In this document: positions 21,818 through 32,590 of the stretch, piece after piece | Numbering within the stretch: the first letter of the stretch is position 1 | Layout of the letters: every line of letters begins with the position of its first letter | DNA from: Chaetoderma sp. LZ-2023a | Lineage: Eukaryota; Mollusca; Caudofoveata; Chaetodermatida; Chaetodermatidae | Direction: 5' to 3' | DNA length: 64,000 bases | Assembly: GCA_034401795.1 (NCBI GenBank) | Contig: CM067367.1 | Span: 82,445,426-82,509,425 of the forward strand | Notes under the pieces: model-generated | What the model saw: only the letters and a program-made list of their open reading frames with translations | Database searches by the model: none | Told to the model about the DNA's origin: nothing | Position numbers and translations under genes: made by a program

Positions 21818-23105
21818 TGATACGGGATCCGCAACCCCGAGAACCGCAGCTAACCAGTCCTCCCATGCATCCTGTACATGCAGTGCAGTGCAGTGGAGTG
21901 GAGTGACATGGCGGACCAGCACATACCCCCGCGAGCTACATTCAGCTCCAAAATCGATCAAACAAAAAAATTCCAATATAGCCACCGGCAAACACGTAAC
22001 ATTTTTATTGGTGCATGGCGGCCATGGTTTTTTTATGTATCAACTTTCATTGAACAAACTTTAACAGCCCTTAGTTACTTATCATATCTCCCAAAGTTCG
22101 GCCCAATCCATTCAGCGGCTCTGGAAAAGAATTTGTTTTCACAAAAACTAGCTCATCCAAGATGGACAATCAAGTTTCTTTAAACAAACTTGATTCAGCC
22201 CTTGCCCTAGATGATATTTCATGAGTTTTGAATAAATCTGCCAAGTGATATTAGAAGATTTTTAAAGACATTTCTAAAAATTGGTCAAAATCCAAGATGG
22301 CCACTGGCCAAATTGGCCGATCATCTTCCATTGACTAAAGTTAGATCCCTATGACCTGCCACATATGATTGCAATTGGCTCATTGGTTCTCGAGAACAAG
22401 ATATTTTGAATTCCCCATTGCTTTAGTATGTGGGCTTTTGGTGGGGAAAAGATCCAAGATGGCCGCCAAAGCATTTATCCGACAGTTTTGTAAATGTCAA
22501 ATTTGAAATCAAAATATCCCAGAAAAATATTTAAAACCAATTTCGGGTTCAAAATCCACCAAATTTAAAAATTCAATATGGCCGCTAGACACGCCACATT
22601 TTGACTGGTCCACGGCAGACATGTTTTATATGTATCAACTTCCCTTGAAACAATTTTTATTACCCTCAGTCCCTGATCATATCTCCCAAATTTTGGCCAG
22701 ATATGTTTAGCAGTTCTGGAGAAGTCGTTTTCACAAAAACTACGTCATCCAAGAGGGCTGCCAAACTATTGGGCCAACCAAGTTCTCTTGAACAAACTTG
22801 ATTCAGCACTTGCCATAGATCATATATATTTCATGCATTTTCAATCGATCCTCTCAGTGATCTTGGAGAGGATTTTTAAAGATGTTTCTAAAAATCAGCC
22901 AAAATCCAAGATGGCCACCGGGCAAATTGGCCAATCAGCTTTATTTCAACAAACTTGACTCTCAATACCCAAAGGATGCTCCTGCCAAATATAATTGAAA
23001 TCAGTCCAGTGGTTCTTGAGAAGAAGTTGATGGACAGACAGACACACGGGCGATGGGCGGCCACCACAGCATAAGCTCACTTGGCCATTTTGACCAGGTG
23101 AGATA

Positions 23106-23379
23106 ATAAAGGTAAAATGAGCTAAGCTGAAGAATCTTCCAGTACTGTTATTCTGCATATTATACAAGTCAAATGGTACACTGACCTTGAGCTTTGACAT
23201 CAATATCATATATATGTTTTTCATCTGATTGATATAAGGAAGCATGTGTCCAAGTTTAGTCACAATAGAGTGAAGCCATACCAAGATATAACACAAACGG
23301 CGCATAATACCCCGCCATGATGACAAACCAATGAATGACAGGTATCATAAAATATTTATTTCTTCCTCAAACCCAGACC
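23106..23379. repeat. Mollusc-type interspersed repeat unit
   Basis: 'gatataaggaagcatgtgtc' and 'caagtttagtcacaatag' recur at about 24,580 and 24,765, so this is a further copy of the ~165 bp unit found at 24,500-24,830. Confidence 0.55.
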
Positions 23380-24470
23380 AGTCATCCTTATGAAGTGTCA
23401 AATCGATCCGTGAAATGGTCAAGGATGTATCATCCAGAAACCAATTTTCAAGATGGCCACCCCTGACTGGCGGCCATATTGGATTTTGGATTATCATAAA
23501 TTTCGATAAGTTTCTTCACCAGACATATTTCAACCACCCTATGAAGCGATCCAATAAATGTTAACTGAGATATCATCCAGAAATGAACTGGCTGCCATCT
23601 TGGAGTTCAGATCATCATCAATTTCAATACATGTATGTTTCTTCTCCAGACCTAGTCCAATCACCCTATGAAGTTTCAGAAGCGATCCGATAAACGGGAA
23701 CAGAGTTATCATCCAGAAACCAATTTTCAAGATGGTGGCCGACGGCCATCTTGAATTTCAGATCATTGTCAATTTTGATAGGTTTCTTCTCCACGTATAG
23801 TCCAACCACCCTATGAAGTTTCAAAGCGATCCGATAAATGGTAACAGAGTTATCATCCGGAAACCAATTTTCAAGATGGCCACCAGTGGCTGGTTGCCAT
23901 CCTGAATTTCGGATCATCGTTGATTTCGATAGGTTTCTTTCCCAGACCTAGTCCAACCACTCTATGAAGTTTCAAAGCGATCCGATAAATGGTAACAGAG
24001 TTATCATCCGGAAACCAATTTTGAAGATGGCCGCCAGTGGCTGGCGGCAATTTGGATTTCGGATCATTATTGATTTCGATAGGTTTCTTCTCCACATGGA
24101 GTCTAACCACCCTATGAAGTTTCAAAGCGATCCGATAAATGGTAACGGAGTTATCATCCGGAAACCAATTTTCAAGATGGCCGCGGGTGGCTGGCGGCCA
24201 TCTTGGATTTTGAATCATCGTTATTTTGATAGGTTTCTTCCCCAAACATAGTCCAACCACTCTATAAAGTTTCAAAGCGATCCGATAAATGGTAACTGAG
24301 TTATCATGAAACCAATTTTGAAGATGGCCGCCGGTGGTTGGCGGCCATCTTGGATTTCGGATCATCGTCGATTTCGATAGGTTTCTTCCCAAGACCTAGT
24401 CCAACCACCCTATGACGTTTCAATGCGATCCGATAAAGAGTAACAGAGTTATGATCCAGAAACCACCATT
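23380..24470. repeat. Tandem array, ~149 bp monomer, about 7 copies
   Basis: 'gataggtttcttc' recurs at about 23,500, 23,635, 23,786, 23,929, 24,077, 24,229 and 24,377. Each monomer includes 'tttcaaagcgatccgataaa', 'gtaacagagttatcatcc' and a near-palindrome 'aagatggccgcc..ggcggccatctt'. The centre copies are the most alike, as expected of arrays maintained by unequal exchange. Confidence 0.92.
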
Positions 24471-24499
24471 ACATAATACCCCACCAAATCTTTTGGCGG

Positions 24500-24830
24500 A
24501 GTATAAAAAGCAGTTTTAGACCAACGTTACAGTGACATTGAACTTTGACCTCATGACCTCAATATCGTTGTGCTCCATCCCCTTGATATAAGGAAACGTG
24601 TGTCTAAGTTTAGTCCCAATAGGTTGAAGCCATGCCGAGATAGAAGACAATATGTTGAGCTAAAATCAAAGCTTAACCGTAAAAAGTAGTTTTATACCAA
24701 GGTCACTGTGATCTTCAACTTTGACCTCATGACCTCAATATCGGTGTGCTCAATCGCATTGATATAACAAAGCATGTGTCCAAATTTAGTTCCAATAGGT
24801 TGAAATCCTGCCAAGACAGAAAGTTAACTG
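24500..24830. repeat. Two ~165 bp units flanking the 149 bp array
   Basis: 'aactttgacctcatgacctc' followed by 'gatataaggaaacgtgtgtc' and 'tagtcccaataggttgaa' occurs twice, near 24,540 and 24,716. A related single unit lies at 23,150-23,300. The sequence ends in 'gacagacagagagatggag', typical of these mollusc repeats. Confidence 0.7.
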
Positions 24831-24932
24831 AGATTGGACACCGACAAACAGACAGACAGAGAGATGGAGTAACGGAAACCATAGACATATTGGTGAAAAT
24901 TCTAATATTCCCCAATAATAAGTAAACATTTA

Positions 24933-25475
24933 TTAACCCTTTAACCTTCAAACAAAGTCATTTCATATTTCAATTTTATCATATAAAATGTCCATTTGCA
25001 GACCAACAGTTTATTTTGGAAAATGTATTACTTTAATAACTGGCTCGATTATCAGCAGTCAGACAATTAGCCCTTACCACTCTGATGTCAAAATTTTTAA
25101 TTTTCAAATTAAAGTAAAAGATGAACTGGTGTTCATTTTTCAACAAATTTGGTGAAAGATGGTGCTGTCGTAGACAACAACCTTGTCCACCAAATTTGTT
25201 GGAAAATATATAACAGTTTCTTTGTTATTGACACAGTAAAGGATAAAATATTGACACCGGAGTGGTAAGAGTTAATTGTCAAGATGGTCAGAACTGTACT
25301 TTTTGTGGCCAAACAAAACCTTTTGAAAACTTTACCACTGAAATAACCGCCTCAATAGCAGAGCCAGTTATTCCAGTGGTAAATTTCCAAAATACCCTTC
25401 TATTGGCCTGCGAATGGAGATTCGCTAATGAAAGATTGTAATATATTTGACAATTCTCGCTGATTAAATGGTTAA
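24933..25475. mobile_element. MITE cluster: M2 half, complete M1, M2
   Basis: 24,933-25,066 is the left half of an M2. 25,067-25,275 is a complete M1 (ends 'cccttaccactctgatgtc' and 'gagtggtaagagttaa'). 25,276-25,475 is a second M2 containing 'gagccagttattccagtggt'. The M1 appears to have landed at the TTA junction between or within M2 copies. Confidence 0.6.
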
Positions 25476-25605
25476 TAGTTTGAAAATTTACTATATCATT
25501 ACCCGGGGTGAAAATACTGTAAAATCAAATCTGTCTGAAGTGAATCAGTAAACACACAGGTGGTCTCTTAATACACGTCACTCACCATAGGATACACGTA
25601 TGATT

Positions 25606-25653
25606 CAGGGGTGGGGGTTAGGGTGGGGGTGGGGGGGGGGGGGGGGGGGGGGG
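25606..25653 (+). repeat. G-rich tract with a 23 G run
   Basis: Runs of 4-6 G precede an uninterrupted 23 G run (25,631-25,653). The string satisfies the simple G-quadruplex rule on the plus strand. No gene lies near enough to suggest a role. Confidence 0.9.
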
Positions 25654-25690
25654 ATCACTCTGTTGCGAGATAATTGATGATGAAAACGCT

Positions 25691-25931
25691 TTAACCTCTT
25701 ACCTTTTAATACTCTCGTCGGCCAAAAATTACTTCTGCAGCAGTCTTGAGAAATAGAAATTTCTGTTTGCAGATCAAGCGAAGATAATTTTGAAAATTAA
25801 CAACTGGAATGACTGATAATCGAGCCATTCATTCCAGTGGAAAATTCTCAAAAAATATCTCTTCGGTCTGCAGACGGGTATTTTCTATGGAGATTGAAAT
25901 TTTCTTGACGAAGTTTTGAATATTAAAGGGC
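25691..25931. mobile_element. TTAA-ended hairpin MITE, family M2
   Basis: It contains 'actggaatgactgataatcg' and its inverted partner 'agccattcattccagtgg', with 'tctgtttgcagatc' and 'ggtctgcagacg' paired further out. Confidence 0.6.
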
Positions 25932-26100
25932 AGATAGTAATTCAGGACATAATGGAGGAATCCAGTTTTTTGATCAATCAAATGACATCATAATCAACTA
26001 CATCACATGTACGCTGACATCATAATCAACTATGTCATGAATATCGTGATTTAGTCCATCATAAACAGTTAATAGTTCATTAAGTTGTACTAATCAGGGT

Positions 26101-26202
26101 CCATGTTCCCGAAGCTCTTGTTATGTTAGCAATATCGTTACATCATACTAAAGCAATGGGTATAACGATATCGCTAGCTAACGATAGCTTCAGGAACATG
26201 GG
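26101..26202. repeat. 102 bp fold-back sequence
   Basis: Left arm 'ccatgttcccgaagct', right arm 'agcttcaggaacatgg', with further pairing 'gcaatatcgtta' / 'taacgatatcgc'. Spacer of about 20 bp. Resembles the paired ends of a small MITE. Confidence 0.7.
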
Positions 26203-26974
26203 CGCAGGACTTGAAATTGATTTTGTCATGGCACAAAAATTCTGTGGCAGAACTGGTTCACCACTGACCACGACACTATTATTTTTTCAAATTTCCTTAA
26301 CTATAATCTTTTTTATACTTTTGGTGAATTGAAGAACCTTGCTTTAATGTGACATCACGATTGATACCTTGTATCTATCATGTTTAAATAGCTAGGCTTG
26401 CAATTTTCTACCCCGGCAAATATGTGCTGTAGCAAATTAAGTTTACCGTGTAGCTTTTACCACGGCCTTGCTGATTGTAGTGGTGAATTTCAAGGGTTGT
26501 ATTGAATATAGGCAGCAACATCACCCAATCAAATTAGTTTCAAAATATTCAACAGCTTACCTGTATATTGAGATTCAGAGGGTGCAGGGATTGATTGATC
26601 TTAACATGGATGAAGCGTGGGTGGAGATTAGCGGTGCATAGCTAAAACTGGCTTCCTCCATTTACAGGTGGTTACCTCACCACCACACCCACCTCAAGCT
26701 ACGTATAGCTTGGACTAAGTAACGCTAAGAGGTGCGTGTAAGCTTAATTTTTATAATGCGCAGTATTTATAATTAACCCATTAAACCCAGCATTTACAAT
26801 ATATGAAATATGCTGTGACTATTTTAAAGTCATTTGACTGAATTTGGTACTGGTGTCTGTCACATTAGGTTCAAACTATATAAGTGTGCACATGCACGTA
26901 TGTGTGCGTACGTGTGTGCCTATGTGGGTGTAAGTCTGAGCGTAGGTGTGTGGGGGGGGAGGTAATGAAATGTT
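26203..26974. other. Non-coding spacer
   Basis: AT-rich sequence with no convincing frame. Near 26,880-26,950 it becomes GT-rich (alternating 'gtgtgcgtacgtgtgtgc'), leading into the minisatellite. Confidence 0.4.
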
Positions 26975-26984
26975 GCTATGGTGA

Positions 26985-27720
26985 GGTGGTAGTGCCGTCA
27001 GTAGTGAGGTGAATCGAGGTTACAGTAAGGTGGAACCAGTAGCAAGGTGGTGTCAGTAGTGTCAGGGGAAGCCAGTAGTGAGGTGGAACCAGTAGCAAGG
27101 TGGTGTCAGTAGTGCCAAGGGAAGCCAGTAGTGAGGTGGAACCAGTAGCAAGGTGGTGTCAGTAGCATCACGGGAAGCCAGTAGTGAGGTGGAACCAGTA
27201 GCAAGGTGGTGTCAGTAGTGTCAAGGGAAGCCAGTAGTGAGGTGAAACCAGTAGCAAGGTGGTGTCTGTAGTTTCAAGGGAAGCCAGTAGTGAGGTGGAA
27301 CCAGTAGCAAGGGGGTGTCAGTAGTGTCAAGGGAAGCCAGTAGTGAGGTGGAACCAGTACAAAGGGGGTGTCAGTAGTGTCAAGGGAAGCCAGTAGTGAG
27401 GTGGAACCAGTAGCAAGGGGGTGTCAGTAGTGTCAAGGGAAGCCAGTAGTGAGGTGAAACCAGTAGCAAGGTGGTGTCAGTAGTGTCAAGGGAAGCCAGT
27501 CAAGGGAAGCCAGTAGTGAGGTGGAACCAGTAGCAAGGTGGTGTCAGTAGTGTCAGGTGAAGCCAGTAGTGAGGTGGAACCAGTAGCAAGGTTGTGTCAG
27601 TAGTGTCAAGGGAAGCCAGTAGTGAGGTGGTGTCAGTAGTGTCAAGGGAAGAAAGTAGTGCGGTGGAACCAGTAGCAAGGTGGTGTAAGTAGTTATGGGA
27701 AGCCAGTAGCGAGGTAGAAC
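26985..27720 (+). repeat. Minisatellite, ~53 bp unit, about 13 copies
   Basis: The unit is 'gtgaggtggaaccagtagca' + 'aggtggtgtcagtagtgtca' + 'agggaagccagta'. Copies are 90% or more alike in the middle and decay at both edges. One unit near 27,490 carries a duplicated 'agtcaagggaagcc', and one near 27,620 lacks the middle, showing unequal exchange or slippage. Confidence 0.95.
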
Positions 27721-28300
27721 CAGTTCAGTACAGAAACAGATCCAGTAGGAGCCAAATAAAAAGTTTTGTCCTCATACATCAGAGGCAAGGTGAATATAGA
27801 CATTGAGATGGATCCAATATTGAAGTCAGGATCCAGTATTGAGGTTGTCTCTGTAGTGAGGTTGATCCTGTATTGAGGTGGGTCCAATATTGAGGTTGAT
27901 CCTACAGTGAGGTGGATCCAGTAGTGAGCTCGTACCTGTAGTGAGGTGGTGCCTATAGTCAGGTTGATCCAGTGGTGGTGAGGTTGATCCAGTAGTGGTG
28001 AGGTTGATCCAGTAGTGGTGAGGTTGATCCAGTGGTGGTGAGGTTGATCCAGTAGTGGTGAGGTTGATCCAGTATTGAGGCGAGTCCAATATTGAGGTGG
28101 ATCTTATAATGAAGTACATCCAGTCATGAGGTGGATCCAGTTGTGAGGTGGATCCAGCACTGAAGAGTATCTAATATTACGGTAGATCCAGTATTGAAGG
28201 GGATCTGGTGCTGAGGTGAATCCAATAGTGAGATGGATCTAGTAGCGACGTGGCTCCAATAGTGAGGTGGATCCAGTAGTGGGTTGTTGTTACGGCTGAC
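27721..28300 (+). repeat. Degenerate minisatellite, ~17-18 bp unit
   Basis: Variants of 'gaggttgatccagtagtg' repeat some 25-30 times, cleanest at 27,960-28,075. The shared 'gtgaggtgg..ccagtag' word suggests this is the ancestral unit from which the 53 bp minisatellite grew. Confidence 0.9.
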
Positions 28301-28801
28301 GTTGTACCCGTGTTCAGGTGGTGAGTTTTATTGGTCAAGTAGGTTCAGTAATGAGGTAGTTTTAGGGATAAGGTTGTGCCACACTTGGTACGGTGCTGTC
28401 AGTGGTTAGGCTGACGTCACAATAAAAATGAGTTCTGAATGATGTATATAGCCCAGTCATGAAAATTCAATCAGCCATCAACTGTACGAATTGTATGTCT
28501 TTACTATTTAATAAAGTCTGGTGAATATTTTGAAACTAACTTGACTAGGCCCTGTTGCTGCCACCCAGGCAAATTTTTTTCGAAATATTCAACAGCTTAC
28601 CTACATACATGTACCTACCTTCATATTGCGATTCTGGGAATTTTGGATTCGATCGATGCCAACACAAACAAGCAAAGCATTGGTAGAGCTTAACTAGAAA
28701 TGGGTGGTGCATAGTAAGCAATGGATCCCCTCTATTGTGAGGCAATTTTAATGCAGTTGTGAGAGGTTTCAATGGTGAGGTGGCTTTAGTGGTGGGGTTG
28801 T
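28301..28801. other. Non-coding spacer with one hairpin
   Basis: A hairpin of the 'gaatattttgaaactaactt..ttcgaaatattcaaca' type lies at about 28,520-28,595. Scattered 'gtgaggtgg' words (28,730-28,800) are stray minisatellite units. No frame worth reporting. Confidence 0.4.
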
Positions 28802-28997
28802 TTAACTCTTACCAGTCTGATGTCAAAATTCAAATTAAATTAAACGAAGAACTGGTGTACATTTTTCAACAAATTTGGTGGAAGATGTTGCTGTCATAGC
28901 CAGCAACATCATCCATCAAAATTGTTGAAAAATGTACACCAGTTTACTATTGACACAGTAAAAGATAGAATATTGACATCAGAGTGACAAGGGTTAA
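28802..28997. mobile_element. TTAA-ended hairpin MITE, family M1, complete
   Basis: Ends 'ttaactcttaccagtctga' and 'catcagagtgacaagggtt'. The centre has 'ggtggaagatgttgctgtc' and 'cagcaacatcatccatc' paired, as in the copies at 18,545 and 25,067. Confidence 0.75.
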
Positions 28998-29388
28998 TAG
29001 TGATGTTGTTTCAACAATTCAGCGATTTCAAATTGTGAAGTTGTGCTGGTGGTGCCAGTAGTGTGCTGATTTAACCAATGATGTTGTCTCAGTTTATGAG
29101 GTGGTTCCAATTGTGAGGTGGTTCCCGAGTTAAATAGATAGGCGCTTTTAGTACTATCTTTGGAATGATACTGTTTACTGGTGAAACAGTATGAGGGCTC
29201 ATGGTGAGATAGAGCAGGCCTCTGACGGTGTCAGCAGGCCTCTGATGGTGTCAGCCGTCTCTTATGTTACATGTACATGTGATATTGGTGGTGAGATTGA
29301 CCAGTGTGGCTATCGATTTATGGATCAATGGTCCCTTGGTAACTGTTTGACTGCTGCACGCCACCAGACAATAATTACAATGGGCAAT
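28998..29388. other. Non-coding spacer
   Basis: Stray minisatellite-like words (gtgaggtggttcc) near 29,095-29,125 and a 19 bp duplication 'caggcctctgacggtgtca' near 29,216-29,253. No supported gene. Confidence 0.35.
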
Positions 29389-29612
29389 AACTCTGGAGTT
29401 GCTGAACATTTTGACAACAATTTGACTGAAAGTTGTTGGTGGCTTAGCCACCAACAACTTTCGGTCAAATTGTTTTTAAAATATTCAGTAGGTCCAGAGT
29501 TGGCAATAACTCTGAATCTGTTGAATATTTTGAAAACAATTTGACTGAAAGTTGCTGGTGGCTTAGTCACTAACAACTTTCAGTGAAATTGTGGTCAAAA
29601 TATTCAGCAGTT
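29389..29612. repeat. Two adjacent hairpin repeats
   Basis: 29,389-29,501 and 29,519-29,612 each fold on themselves through 'caatttgactgaaagttg' and 'caactttcggtcaaattg', with a short 'gtggcttagccac' loop. They are ~85% alike, so one is likely a local duplicate of the other. Related hairpins occur near 18,100, 28,550 and 60,000. Confidence 0.8.
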
Positions 29613-29852
29613 GACAAAACTCTGGACATTGTGAATATTTTGAAAACCAACAGGTCCATAGTTGAGCACCGCGGATAATGTAGTCACAGAAATTTGGCAT
29701 GGAGACAGGTAATAACCTGTGAAAACAAAATATCCCTGCAAAGAGCTCTTTGGAAAACAATCAAAATTGCACACCTTTATGGTGTGGAAATCTAAAAAAA
29801 AATAAAAGCTGTTGCAAATATTCAGAGCAGAAATAATAATTTTTAACAGTTA

Positions 29853-30485
29853 TTAAACCTTTATCCTCAAATTTGTTCAAGAAAATATCAATTTTCTCAT
29901 AGAAAATGTCCATTTGCAACCAAGTGAGGATTATTTTATCAAATTTATTACTGGAATCACACTGGCTTGGGTATTGAGCCAGTCATTCCTGGGATAAATT
30001 TTCCAAAATAGTTCTCTAGGTCTGCAAATCAATTCTGATTCTGGGTTTAACTGAGTCGGCTGTGTTTTTTGCAGACAACATATTCCAAGCCCAAGGCTTA
30101 TATCTTAGGACTAGGCCACTAATGACTTTCAGTCAAATTGTTTTCGAAATATTCAACAGGTCAGGAGTTTTTGCTCATTGAATTCTTGAATCTTGACAGC
30201 TAAATGGTTAATTTGGGATTAACATTCGGCAAGTTTCAATATAACATGTTTTCATTAACTCTTTAATGATCAAGAGGTGTCAGGAAAATCCTAATTTTTG
30301 CTCAGTGTCCATATTTGCAGGGTTGTTTTTCAAAATTTATCTCTGAAATGGCTGGCTCATTTATTGGGCCACCCCTTCCAGTGGTAAATTTTATAAAGTA
30401 GTCTTCCCATAGCCGCCAAATGGACATTTCTCACTAACATTAGAGAAGTCATTTTAGCCACTTGACCAGTATAGTAAATGGTTAA
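29853..30485. mobile_element. Two M2 MITEs (29,853-30,054 and 30,255-30,485)
   Basis: The first has 'ttactggaatcacactggct' with inverted 'agccagtcattcctggga'. The second has 'ctctgaaatggctggctcat' with 'gccaccccttccagtggt' and ends in TTAA at both borders. Between them (30,110-30,160) is a fragment of the 29.4 kb hairpin family. Confidence 0.55.
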
Positions 30486-30996
30486 TCACCTGAGCACATA
30501 TCACACAAATTTGAGCACAAATTACAAGTTTGCTAACCCTTACAGTGCACTGGCATAAATATGGGTGTACACTTTCGAAACAATGTTGCTGAAACCTGTT
30601 GCTGAGCAAGCAAAATTGTTTCCAAAAATGACAGCTGTATAAATTAATGCATACCTTTAAATGATCTCGGTCTGGCCTGTTTCCTTCTTGACATTCTGAA
30701 CTGATTTCAAGAATTTATAATTAATCAAATGGGAGAGGAGCCATCTGAAATTTACGTTTATATATCAGCATATTAATATAAGTTTGGATACTCTTTTCAC
30801 AGGTACTTTGCACAATCAATGAGTTTATGAGAATGTGTATGCGAATAAATGTTCTAACTCAGCACCCAATGCACAAACTGACCAAAGGCCCTGGTCAACA
30901 GGATACGGCTTAAACGCGGTTCAAGTTAGTCACTGTTTCAATACACCACTTGATTTTTTCTAAATGGCAAAACCTGTCTAAAGCAGTGTCTTTCAT
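30486..30996. other. Non-coding spacer
   Basis: AT-rich, no coding signal. A 'gaaacaatgttgctgaaacc' / 'aaattgtttcc' pairing near 30,580-30,620 is another remnant of the hairpin family. Confidence 0.35.
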
Positions 30997-31803
30997 TCAC
31001 CTCTCTGGTGTACGCCAAACAAAATGTTCAAACAGTATAAAGTGTCTCGATCTCACCGGGCAGATCACAGCGTGTGGGCCCCAAACCACGTCTAAAATAG
31101 CCTGCTTCTCCACGACTATAGGGTCTATATGGTGATCATATAGGACTAACATTGCCAGTGATATTCCTAAGTCGCGGGATAAATATTGGATAGCGAGGCG
31201 AGTTAAGGCCCCCCTGAGGTTCGCCCCTGGGGACAGAGCTCGAGCGAGTAGTCGCCATGAAATGCGTGCCCTGGCAACAGCGATCTCCAGTTGAGTCTCT
31301 GAGAGCATTCTTTCTGTCAGTGTGATTCTCGCTGGCCGATCGAATATTATTCTGCTTTGCTGTTGCCCCCGGTTGCAAGCTAATGCCAGATAGTCGAGTC
31401 TGCCTTGTGAGCGGTATTACAGTATGTACTTGGAATGAACGGGCTGGCTGGCCCCTTGGGGCGTCCTCGACGCTGGCTGATGAAAGCGGAATAGACGACT
31501 CCCTGGAGAGCTCGCGCAGCTCGCTTTCTTCGCAACAACAGGCAACTTCGTGAGCTGGATATTATCAATGCCACACAAACCAGCAGCGATATTGTAAAGG
31601 CCACAGCGCCACACAGTAATTCTCGCGCAGTATTGCCGTCTCTAAGTAGATAAGCAAAACGAAAGTCAATATCCAAATCAAATGTACTAGATGAACAGCA
31701 TAAACGATTTTCTTCTTAACGTTTCTACTTCCGCATTTAGACACAGGCTGGTACCCGGTCTCTATAAACCATTTCGTAGCGGCATTCTGGAAATAGACCA
31801 CCT
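30997..31803 (-). other. GC-rich patch with overlapping minus-strand frames, possible unrecognised host exon(s)
   Basis: Base composition rises above its AT-rich surroundings. Minus-strand frames include 30,997-31,308 (with 'LGISLAMLVLYDHHIDPIV') and 31,565-31,803. The latter contains a hydrophobic stretch, 'HLIWILTFVLLIYLE', that could span a membrane, and begins right after an acceptor-like 'cctacattttag'. The frames overlap and no domain is recognised. It could equally be a decayed repeat. Confidence 0.2.
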
Positions 31804-32340
31804 AAAATGTAGGTTATGTCGCAGTGTGGGGACCTATATCAGAAATTAGTTCCATACGTATTATAAGCATGTGTCATTTTAAATATGCGAAAACATTGGC
31901 GATCGGAGCGCGTGCGCGTGCGTGCGGTGCGCACCTTGATCTGGATTTAAAAAAATGTTTTTCACCCACTTTCCGTGGATGCACTGGATGCAGAGACAAT
32001 ATCCGCGGAGACAATTTCGCAGACAAGCAAGGGTTCATATTTTTATACCACCAAAAACACAGTCCTGAGATGTCATCAGAGCGTGTCTAAAATTTTTTAA
32101 TTTCCCGTCGAAGACCCCCCCCCCACCCTGACACTACCCCCCCCCCACGCCGCACCCCCACCACCTCCGCTTTTGTAAAGGGGCCGCCCCCTCCCAGAAC
32201 CACCCACCTGTTTAGTCACCTCATTTGGCGAATTTCGTGCGGCCTCTCATGCGCAAAAAGAATATTAGCCTATGTTAAGCTACACCAACCTGAAATTGTA
32301 TTAAAATAGCAATAGAGGTGCATAAATTATAACAATACCC
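31804..32340. other. Low-complexity spacer
   Basis: A GCGC/GTGC-rich stretch at 31,905-31,940 and two C-rich tracts at 32,108-32,165. No supported gene. Confidence 0.4.
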
Positions 32341-32349
32341 GTCAATCAA

Positions 32350-32590
32350 ATTATCGATTACCCCTATAGCGATGGACGCGCAATTTGATGGGTGGATCGA
32401 TGATGGACGCACAACTATTAATCAGAGCTGTAGTGATCGATGTGCATAAAGTATTGATTACCCCTGTAGTGATGGACACACAATCTGATTGGCTGAGCGA
32501 TGAATGCACAATTATCGATTATGGATGTAGCGATAGAAGTGCATAAATTATCCATTACCCCTATAGTGATGGATGTGCAATGTGATTAGC
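32350..32590 (+). repeat. Minisatellite, ~100 bp unit, about 2.5 copies
   Basis: 'attacccctatagcgatgga' recurs at about 32,357, 32,457 and 32,556, with 'gatgtgcataaa' between copies. GATC/ATCGAT words are frequent. Confidence 0.75.

Larger units (their letters stand above)
18885..21940 (+). mobile_element. Family X element, copy A (unclassified, about 3.05 kb)
   Basis: The right border is exactly AGCTACA, shared with X-B (39,841), X-C (40,079, inverted) and X-D (43,773, inverted). The left ~760 bp match X-E (56,540-57,300), including the TATA region. The right ~2.1 kb match X-B through landmarks such as 'atggcaagtagccatc', 'tgtacgcctcttttccgg', 'gggaaactattggggttt', 'cttgcggggatacctctgcg' and 'acggccccac'. 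Apart from a short conserved frame at the right end it is non-coding. It lies within the pearl-like element. I do not recognise the family. A terminal repeat of a large retroelement is one possibility. Confidence 0.7.
18432..23105 (+). mobile_element. Second pearl-like element, interrupted by MITE M1 and family X copy A
   Basis: It opens with 'acaagaggcccaaggggcct' and 'gctcacctgg', and closes with 'cataagctcacttggccat' and 'gaccaggtgag', the same head and tail as 6,469-8,493. Between them lie an M1 MITE (18,545-18,724), family X copy A (18,885-21,940) and about two ~600 bp units (22,020-22,980) rich in 'ccaagatggcc'. Sequence before 18,885 ('ccaagatggctgccaaacta') matches units after 21,940, which shows X-A sits inside this element. 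Confidence 0.55.

Noticed and set aside
23380-24470. Repeat protein encoded by 23,871-24,392 (minus)
   Set aside because: The frame stays open only because the ~149 bp monomers decay slowly. It drifts between frames and matches no repeat-protein pattern.
27826-28119. Minus-strand 'LDQPHHYWINLTTTGS' repeat protein
   Set aside because: It is a translation of the 17-18 bp minisatellite, with no independent support.
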